Shown piece by piece: positions 56,547-64,000 of a stretch of DNA of 64,000 bases. The notes beneath the pieces were generated by a model, which searched no databases, was not told the DNA's origin, and saw only the letters and a list, made by a program, of their open reading frames with translations. Both the position numbers and the translations under genes were made by a program. Position 1 is the first letter of the stretch. The number at the start of each line of letters is the position of its first letter. Source of the stretch: Enoplolaimus lenunculus (Eukaryota; Nematoda; Enoplea; Enoplida; Thoracostomopsidae); the NCBI GenBank assembly GCA_030248215.1, contig JASANG010003405.1, forward strand, positions 1 to 64,000, written 5' to 3'.

Positions 56547-57357
56547 TAACAGGTTTCAATCTTATTACAGTCCCTCCCTCATCGGTTGCTTCCCTAAGGA
56601 AAGTAAGAACAATAAATTTATTAGACGCAACCTTACGTTTCGAACCCTATCGGACGACAAGTCATCGAGAGCCGAATTTTCCTAAATTCCACGTACACAG
56701 TGGGTGCTGAGTTGCTCGTGGCCAGTTGCGGCTCCAGGTGAACGAACTTCGTACTACAGAAACAAGCCTATTTTTTGCATCGCACTTTCAGCAGGTTAAA
56801 AAGCTTAACAGTATTCTGTAACAGGCAGTGGCGGATCCAGGAATTGGCGATCGGGCGGATAGAGAGTTAGTGCCTTTGAACTACAGGAATTTATAATGCG
56901 TGTTCGATGAGCACATATTTCAGTATTTTCAAACTTGCTGACCGTTTCGAAAACCCATTGTTTTTTGAACTCTTGTTTACATTTCCGCCATATTCTTCAG
57001 CTATTTAGCTCAATACTGCATCATGCGCTTCCAGATGGAGTCATTGTTTCGCAGTTGAAACGGGAGTGCGGGATACATCCGCGTTCCGTCCCACTGGAAC
57101 CATCATCGTTTTCCTGGAACAAACGCACAATTGTGTCGGCATTGAATTCTTTTATCTTCAGTGTTTGCTGCATTAATCGTGTTTGTGTTTTTGTTCAGTT
57201 TTCGTCCGTCCATCGTTTTCAACTGAGTGATAAATTGATGTTTTTCAGTACGAAAATTACACTCTGAACTGCGTTATGTATATTTTGCTCTGTGATGCGA
57301 TCAAGTCAGCGTTTGCTTGCTGTCCTAACGTATTCCACTTTTGTTCGATATTAAACT
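56547..57357. other. No recognised gene
   Basis: At 56825-56850, AGTGGCGGATCCAGGAATTG is a family G end without a partner. An open stretch of 110 codons (56935-57267) has no domain I can recognise. Confidence 0.4.
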
Positions 57358-57482
57358 TTAATATATATTATATATAATATTATATATATTTATATATGTA
57401 TATATATGTATATATATGTATTTATATATATGTATTTATATATATATGTATTTATATATATGTATTTATATATATATAATGT
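57358..57482. repeat. Long TATA/TATTTA microsatellite
   Basis: About 125 bp of ATATATATGTATTTATATAT-type repeats, the longest AT microsatellite in the window. Confidence 0.92.
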
Positions 57483-58362
57483 TTTATGGATACAATATGG
57501 AATGATATTTTTGAGGGCGATTCAGTTTTAGGTTTTTGCAGTGAAACGTTTTTCGTTGAAATAATTTCAATTATCGTCCGTGTTTGTTACTATAGCACAA
57601 AAGGAACTTTGAGTCGATCGCTACGAACGCGTTTTGAGCTGTGGTCAAATTTTTAATTTTAAGATATCTATGTGATAAACCTGACAGCGGCGCCCCGGAA
57701 GCCAAATAGTATTGGAAGAACACAATGGTACGTAAAATTGTCGAATGATAAAGAGTGTTATTTTGCTAAAATCACATTCTTTTGTGAAAAACATGTGACC
57801 GAGAAAATGCTCTAGTAAGATGAGGATTCACTATAACTCCAAAGTCTTTTTCACTTTTCATCACATCTCAGAATGAAATGGTTTGTGCCATTGACTGGTA
57901 AAGCATCAACGATACCAGGAGCTCAACAGTGCCGGAGCAGAGAAGGGTGGTGCTCACCTCAAAGTCCACTGTGGTGGCCCCCAACGCAGATGTGGATTCA
58001 AAATTTCACGGTGACAGTGAGGACAACATTCCAAAAACAGTTCCGTACAAAAGTTGCAAAATGTTGAACCTTAAAAGTGAATCCATCTTTAAAATGAATC
58101 ACACTTCGATCGCAGCGGGAAGTTTTTTATATTTCCTGTTAAGTCAGAGTGGGACATTACCCGCGAATAAACGCGGGTCGGTAAACAATTTCAGGCGCTT
58201 ACTCCAATACTTATTTATTACCGTTTTTGAATATTTTATTTCGGGTGAGTTATGTTATCTTACATAAAATTTTCGACCGGTGAGTGTAGTCAGCGAGAAG
58301 ATTTGTTAACATTTTAGCAATAATTTTAAACACTCGGTGTGGTTGTGAGTAACAAAAAAGTT
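57483..58362. other. No gene; family O fragment
   Basis: At 58150-58190, GAGTGGGACATTACCCGCG and ACGCGGGTCGGTAA match the right end of family O. An open stretch of 112 codons (57929-58267) runs through this fragment, which argues that it is not a gene. Confidence 0.45.
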
Positions 58363-58591
58363 CACTGTAAATTCCAATGAGTTGACTTATCAACTCAAAC
58401 GGCGAGTTAGTTATTTCTGAGTTAAGCATCGGAAACCTTTTCTCAATGTGAGTTGATTTGACTCCAGGTGAATCGATTAATTGACTCAGAACAAGTTGAA
58501 TCGACTCAGAATTGTGAGTCCTGATAATCCTAACTCAGATTGAGTGATTAAACTCTTCTGAATTGAAACCAAGTCACTGGAATTTACCGTG
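58363..58591. mobile_element. Family D MITE
   Basis: Begins CACTGTAAATTCCAATGAG and ends CACTGGAATTTACCGTG. Confidence 0.87.
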
Positions 58592-58644
58592 TTCGCGTCC
58601 AAATCGTTGGGTCGGGACTGTTATAGAAAACGACGTTGAATTTA

Positions 58645-58891
58645 CAGTGTAAATTCTAATGAGTTGATTAATTAAATCAGATGGAAAATTGGTCATTTCC
58701 GGCTATTTCTGAGTTAGTAACAGTAAACATTAACTCACTCTGAGTTTATTTAATTCTGGCTGAGTTAATTAACTCAGAATGAGTTCAATCAATTCAGAAT
58801 TCTGAGATCTGAAAGACCTAATTCACAGCTCAGACTTGTGAGTGGATTCAACCCATTCTAAGTTAAAAACAACTCACTGAAATTTACAGTG
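58645..58891. mobile_element. Family D MITE
   Basis: Begins CAGTGTAAATTCTAATGAG and ends CACTGAAATTTACAGTG. Only about 50 bp from the previous D copy. Confidence 0.87.
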
Positions 58892-59134
58892 CATCTGCTT
58901 TTCGAGAGCAACTTTAGGGCGGTTTTGTTATTAACCACGGAAAACGTGGATGCAAGTCCATCATTAACAATCAGTCTTGTTCTTAAAAATTGCTTATTTA
59001 TTAGACGTAAAAGTTATTGTCATAATTTAATCAAGTTATATTTTTTCCACAGAAGTGTTTATTATTTATTTTGCCTTTTTAATTATTTCGATTATTATGC
59101 GAGTAGCAGAATAAAACAACTGCCAAATTTTCCA

Positions 59135-59354
59135 TTGAAATCTTAATTAGTCAATTCTGATTATTTCTGAGTTAACAACAGGAGCCATCAACTCACTATG
59201 AGCTGATTTAATTCCGTGTGAGTTTATTAATTAACTCAGAACGATTTCAATCAGTTTAGAATTCTGCGTTCTGAAAGACCTAATTCAGAGCTCAAACTTG
59301 CGATTGGATTCAACTCATTCTGTGTTAAAATCAACTCACTGGAATTTACAATGT
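59135..59354. mobile_element. Family D MITE, left end eroded
   Basis: The right end CTCACTGGAATTTACAATG is clear. The left end is recognisable only as AATCTTAATTAGTCAATTC. It shares GAAAGACCTAATTCA.AGCTC with the 58645 copy, so these two are the closest relatives in the window. Confidence 0.75.
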
Positions 59355-59874
59355 ATGTTCCATATGATACCACCAGTCCGTTATTATCCGTAGATATTAA
59401 TGTTTAGTTAGAATGCCTATTATCTTTTACATTCTCATTTGTTTACACAACCATTTTGCACACTGAATTGCGATGAAAAATGACCGCAATTAATAAATGT
59501 TGTGGTGAGATTATACTTTTAGTCCTATAAAACGCCGTAGCCAGTTATTTACCCGAGAACGGCCTTTGGGTTTATCGAATGCTCTGTATATCCTTTACAT
59601 TAAGCGAACACAGAATATGAGCGGTTGGCAGTGAGAGAACGCAGAAATTTCTGACAGCGGTCGTGCGATATGAATGCAGTACTGAAAATCATTATTACCG
59701 AAGCGAGTGAAAAGCTTAGCGCAATTTTAGTACTAAAATCGTAACACAAAATTTTGGTTGTGATCCCGGTCGGAGGGTCATAGTCTTTGTGCCCCCCTCC
59801 ATCTGGAATCCGCCAATTGGGGTTTAGTTTTGGGTGATAATAAATTATGATCATTATGTGAGCTTACTGATAAA

Positions 59875-59892
59875 CGTGTGTGTGTGTGTGCG
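59875..59892. repeat. Short GT microsatellite
   Basis: GTGTGTGTGTGTGTG. Confidence 0.9.
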
Positions 59893-60249
59893 GTGGTCGA
59901 AGTTCCAAAAAGGTTTAACCAATTTGGGGGTTTTTGAGGTTCCGGCAGTAAATGAAAACAACGTATTATCTGTTCCCTCTGATGGCTAAATGTTATTTCT
60001 CCCTCTGACGGCTAAATGTTATTTCTGAGCAACCCATTTTGCAGGAATACGTTTCAGGAGCACGTGGTAAACTCAAAAAACGTTTTTTGCGAGCCAACGT
60101 AGCGAGCGAATGAAAATTATTTGACCTCTGATTGTTATTCTATAATTTATAAAGGTGCATTTGTCAAGTTTCCCATTTTTATACCTCCCTGCTATACTGC
60201 GAAGCGGAACAAAACCTACTTAAAATGTTCCATGTATGAAAAGGCTGTA

Positions 60250-60470
60250 CACGGCGAAAAATGGTGAGTCCAATTGACTCGCTCCGAAATAGGCTTTTCC
60301 GGACTTACACAAACTGAGTAAAATTCGATATCGACAGTGTCAAATTCGACTCAACAAGCGGCTCAGTTAGTCGAATTTGACCCTGGCGGAGTCGAATTTT
60401 GACTCAGTTTGTGTAGTCCGGAAAAACCTATTTCGGAGAGAGCCAAATTGACTCACCATTTTTAGCAGTG
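60250..60470. mobile_element. Family E hairpin MITE
   Basis: Ends CACGGCGAAAAATGGTGAG and CTCACCATTTTTAGCAGTG, flanked by TA. The halves pair through CGGACTTACACAAACTGAG and its near-complement. Confidence 0.88.
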
Positions 60471-60773
60471 TATGTATCCGTTAAAAACCATCTATACTCA
60501 GGAAAATATGTGCGGTAAGAAAAAATTATTGAAAAATTATTGAAACTCTTCGACTTTCTAGAACTTACAACCGCAATTGGCCAAAAATGCCGAGTGAACG
60601 CGGTCGCCATATGGTTGCCATATGAAAAATATTCCACATTTGGTAAAGAAATAAGCATAATTCTAGCTTGCATGAAACATAGAGCTATTAGCCATAGGCT
60701 TTATCTTCGCTAGATAACTAACATAATTTGGGGTGCACATGCGAAAATATCTCGTTTTACAAGTATACAATAG

Positions 60774-61018
60774 AGCCCGTATTCTCAAATATATGAAGCA
60801 CCTATTACCAGTTGGTGATTGGTCTTGTAACTTTCGAACCGGAGAATGTTGACGCTTAAAATTCAGCACATTTTTCGTATTTAATCTGCTCTATACGTCT
60901 GTAGATACTAATTTTGACTTCAACAACTTCAGTAATTTGTGAAATTTAGTCAGTTTGAAAACCTATCACTAACTGATAATAGCTGCAAATTTGCAATGCA
61001 CATTTGAGAATATGAGCA
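60774..61018. mobile_element. Family J MITE
   Basis: Begins GCCCGTATTCTCAAATATAT and ends TGCACATTTGAGAATATGAG, with internal TTACCAGTTGGTGA and AGTCAGTTTGAAAACC. Confidence 0.8.
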
Positions 61019-61613
61019 TCGATATTGATGGGATTCATTTAATAATATGCAACAAAAACTACTTGTGATTTAATTCTATTTTTCTTGGCTGTGTATTGTT
61101 TGTTCTGCCCGTTTACAAATTATTATCGGCCAGTATAATACAGTAGAGGAGTGAACTAGGTAACTCATATGATAATTTTGAGACAGCTTTTTAATTGTAA
61201 AGATGCGAAACTTTTCAATTCCCATCGTGTAGTATTACAGGTAGATAAAGGGGCTAAGCTTCCTTCTAAAAACACTTTTCGCCGCCACTGTGGTTCGTTC
61301 GTAAACGTCAAATTCCGTTTATAAATAACAGTCGTGTCGGTTCTTTTATCTTCTTCGACAGTCGACGATTCATGGTCGAGACCGAGTAGGTTGCATCTTC
61401 CAGCGCCACGTGTGTTATTGCAAAAAAATATTGCGATACAAATCGTTCACCTCTGAAGCTCTCAGTATGTTTTCGAGGCAAATAGCTGAAAATATATATA
61501 GCTCGTTTGGATTCGACATCAACACGAGTTCAAAATAACTGGCTTTTTCGACGTAATTTGAAATGTTCAAAAATATTCGGTTAGAACTGGTTTTAAAATT
61601 TGTCGCATTTCGA

Positions 61614-61786
61614 GGCCCATGTTACTTTAAGGGGCGTCCAGGTTTCTGGTGGGTCTATAAAACAGTAGGTTTAGATTCTAGGTTACATTTTTTTGCTTAG
61701 GCTTAGGCTTACGAACCCATTTGTGCAACGCTTAGGCTTAGGAATACGCTTAATCTAGTGTTACGCCCCTCAAAGTAACAATGGCC
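61614..61786 (+). mobile_element. Family A MITE with exact 8-bp TSD
   Basis: Begins GGCCCATGTTACTTTAAGGG and ends CTCAAAGTAACAATGGCC. CATTTCGA is repeated exactly at 61606-61613 and 61787-61794. This is the best reference copy: both inverted repeats are whole and the hexamer core is short. Confidence 0.95.
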
Positions 61787-61885
61787 CATTTCGAAATACA
61801 AAAATTATCCCCAACCGCAGAAACACCACGGGATTCGCGAGTGTTTTTTCTTTCAGAAAACGCTTCTGTTCGGTTTGTTTGTAAG

Positions 61886-61952
61886 TTTACAAACGCTAAG
61901 GCTTAGGCTTAGGAATATGCTTATACTACTGTTCCGACCCTGTTCTATACAA
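61886..61952. mobile_element. Family C fragment, one end
   Basis: AACGCTAAGGCTTAGGCTTA leads into TACTGTTCCGACCCTGTTCT. The left part is missing. Confidence 0.65.
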
Positions 61953-62194
61953 AAACTAATTCATCTACGTTACGACATAGTAAAGATAGAGATGCATTTT
62001 ACGAATACCGCAGTATGTCGTTTAGTTGGTTATTAAATAATTTTTATGGGGTCCATTATTACAGTCAAAGTTTGTTTTTGTGTAGCGTTGCTGTCGTTCG
62101 CTCGCTCTACCCGTCCCAATTTTGCAGTATAGTTTTAATGTTTTGTATATTCAATTTGACTTTTCCTCAAACACTGCTGTTGATTATAAATCAT

Positions 62195-62405
62195 CACTGC
62201 AAAAAATGGTGAGTCAAATTGAGTGTCTCCGAAACAACCTTTCTACGGGACTACACAAACTGAGTCAAATTCGACTCCACCAGAGCCAAACGTGCGACTC
62301 AGTGAGTCAAATTTGACACTGGCGGAGTCGAATTTGACTCAGGTTGTGTAGTCCCGTAGAGCCTATTTCGGAGAGAGTCAATTTGACGCAACATTTTTTG
62401 CAGTG
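62195..62405. mobile_element. Family E hairpin MITE
   Basis: Ends CACTGCAAAAAATGGTGAG and CAACATTTTTTGCAGTG. The halves pair almost throughout (GGGACTACACAAACTGAG against CTCAGGTTGTGTAGTCCC). This is one of the best-preserved hairpins in the window. Confidence 0.9.
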
Positions 62406-62695
62406 TGTGCTTTAAAACGAAAGATATGCCCTGAAATTTCTGGCAAGACGACCAAAATGGTGTTTTTACAGGCTTTTAGTCAATCAAATGCTATCGGTCA
62501 TTGAGTCCGACTAAAACTTTCTTGCGCGCTACAATGTTTTCCTCTCTCGAATAAAAATCCTGTCTACGGGTGTGTGTATTGTCAGTGAAATGTAATACTC
62601 TTTTATATGGTATCTGGTTTAAAATTGTTGCATTTTTATTGATTATCGGATTGTACCGTCATATTCACGTTGTGCTGTGGGTGACCAGTGGCGGA

Positions 62696-63081
62696 TCCAT
62701 GGGGGGGGTCACTCCGGCCGTGCCCCCCCCCCCCCCAACAGCATCTCGACAAAAATTATATAGTGTCAATTGCTGTTCTATGCTGTTTATTTCTGCGTTT
62801 TATACAAAATAGTATAAGCACGCTTTAAAGTTTCGAACTCATCTTTATTTGGCCCTGGAGTCATTTATGCGCTACAATTAGGGATAATAGACATTTATGG
62901 ACTCTAACAAGGGTTTAAGGACTCTACCCGCTTACGGACTCTTATTAGGGATACGGACTCCTATTAATTGGGACTCAAAATGGTGACCCCCCTCTTATTT
63001 GGGTGACTACAGCATGGGTCAAAAATAAGTATTACCTGTGAAATTTTGGCCCCCCATTCTGAGATCCTGGATCCGCCACTG
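62696..63081 (+). mobile_element. Family G hAT-type MITE, itself interrupted
   Basis: Begins CAGTGGCGGATCCATGG and ends TCCTGGATCCGCCACTG. Similarity to 12731-12906 stops after AAAATTATATAGTG and resumes at TGGGTCAAAAATAAG. The gap between holds half a family F element. Confidence 0.85.
62818..63013 (-). mobile_element. Inner half family F MITE within family G
   Basis: From GCTTTAAAGTTTCGAACTCA through the ACTCCTATTAATTGGGACTC motif to GGGTGACTACAGCA. Only one half of the element is present. Confidence 0.82.
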
Positions 63082-63400
63082 GTTGTGACCCGAATAAGAG
63101 GGGGGCTGATATTTTGTTTGACCTCTCCGGAGGGTATCCCCTCTTATTCGGTTCCGGACTGTTATTTATTTTCAGCCCACGTTCTGCCACCATTCGTTCC
63201 TTATATATCCGGTACTGCAACTATGCGTTGTAATTAATCGTTTATTTGTGTTGTGGCAATAGCTTGGGCGATAATGCAAAATTATACTTAGGAATGTACT
63301 TTCAAAGCTTAAGTACGCTTTAATGCTTCGAACTCAAATTATTTGGTCCTGGAGTCATTTATGCGCTACAATTAGGGATATTTGACATTTACGAACTTTA

Positions 63401-63867
63401 AACACTGCTTAGGCCTCAACGTTCAAAATCTTATAGGGGGGCAAAAATCCAGGGGGCTTCCCCATTAACGGGCAGCCGAACCGTTCCCTATACTATAGCT
63501 AACATTGTTTACCTTTTTCCCAAATCAAAAAATATTTTCCTCTTTCCTTTTACCCCTTCTTTTTATCAAAAATCAAATCATAAAATATTATATATATAAT
63601 AAATTAAAATAATAAAAATAAAAAAAATTTTAAAATATTAATAGAAGAAATAGAGCAAACAAAACAAGAAGAAAATCATTTAATGCTGCATTATCCGACT
63701 TTTTACTGTTTTATTTAGCGGCACAAATTCCATTTCCTGTATAAATATCACATAATATTTAGTAAAATTTTGGAAAAACAAAAAATGTTCACAAAAATGT
63801 CCCGCAATATGACAAATGGTTATTTGTATACGATGATCGCTCGACATCAGTGATTTGTAAGCCAATG
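63401..63867. other. AT-rich low-complexity stretch, no gene
   Basis: A GC-rich remnant (ATAGGGGGGCAAAAATCC) at 63430-63475 recalls family H. From 63530 to 63665 the sequence is A/T low complexity (ATAATAAAAATAAAAAAAAT). Confidence 0.5.
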
Positions 63868-63985
63868 TCATATGACATTCACATTTGGTCTACATAACCG
63901 CTATTCGCATCACAGAATTTTATGTTGACGTCGAATCAACATTGGACAAAACGTGTTCCAAGCTGCCCCAGTTATACCGTGAACG
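63868..63985. repeat. Repeat shared with 55904-56008
   Basis: GACATTCACATTTGGTCTAC ... CATTGGACAAAACGTGTTCC. It may continue past the window edge. Confidence 0.6.
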
Positions 63986-64000
63986 CCTCATGAGCTCCTC

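Larger units (their letters stand above)
62682..63400 (-). mobile_element. Outer family F MITE split by a family G insertion
   Basis: The F end TGCTGTGGGTGAC at 62682-62695 continues after the G element as GTTGTGACCCGAATAAGAGG (63082 on), then through the F body to about CATTTACGAACTTTAAAC at 63400. The GTGAC on both sides belongs to the 8-bp duplication made by G. Confidence 0.75.

Noticed and set aside
57929-58267. 112-codon frame as a gene
   Set aside because: It runs through a family O fragment (TTACCCGCG ... CGCGGGTCGG), and the upstream part has no recognisable domain.

Overview
This is eukaryotic, AT-rich animal DNA, and it is sparse in genes and crowded with small repeats. The one secure gene is the large 5' coding exon of a Hox gene on the minus strand (13700-15590). 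It carries the Hox hexapeptide YPWM and ends at a perfect splice donor. The residues after the hexapeptide (WMRDTR) match the Hox3 signature WMKESR by conservative substitution at each differing position, so Hox3 is my best guess at paralogy group. The homeodomain exon is not in the window. It should lie left of position 1, so the intron is at least 13.7 kb. A very MITE-rich, AT-rich genome with a repeat-filled Hox locus and Asn-rich Hox protein would suit a tunicate, but nothing here proves the species.

Layout. 1-9821: a giant inverted repeat (arms about 4.8 kb, spacer about 230 bp), lying inside the Hox intron if the gene model holds. 9822-13690: rest of the intron, with short transposons. 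13700-15590: Hox exon. 15.6-22.8 kb: upstream flank with scattered MITEs and one weak candidate exon (18.4 kb). 23.3-28.0 kb: an island almost free of the MITE families, with AT microsatellites and evenly spaced CCAAT boxes. 28-64 kb: dense non-autonomous DNA transposons, a hexamer-based minisatellite at 34.6-35.2 kb, two CR1-like LINE 3' ends, tRNA-like SINE heads, a perfect 183-bp palindrome at 43.9 kb, and a three-level nested insertion at 62.7-63.4 kb.

Repeat families, named here only for convenience. A, B and C: GGCCCATGT-ended elements of 150-220 bp that share an internal (CTTAGG)n array and make 8-bp target duplications. D and E: TA-flanked elements ending in CACTGTAAA and CACTGCAAA; E is almost entirely one hairpin. 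F: about 445 bp, ends TACTGTAGTGACCCG. G: about 175 bp, hAT-type ends CAGTGGCGGATCC. H: about 165 bp, ends GGCCCGTAGC. I: CCGGATAT-rich with a GATGGGCA end. J: about 210 bp, ends CCCGTATTCTCAAATG. K: about 235 bp, contains CTGGGTACATT. L: GC-rich, about 190 bp. M: about 370-400 bp, hAT-type end CAGGGTG. O: CAGTGTGGGA-ended, with many TTTACCCG motifs. None encodes a recognisable transposase here. No retrovirus, LTR element or Polinton was recognised.

All coordinates and TSDs were read by eye; ends of degenerate copies are approximate to within about 10 bp.
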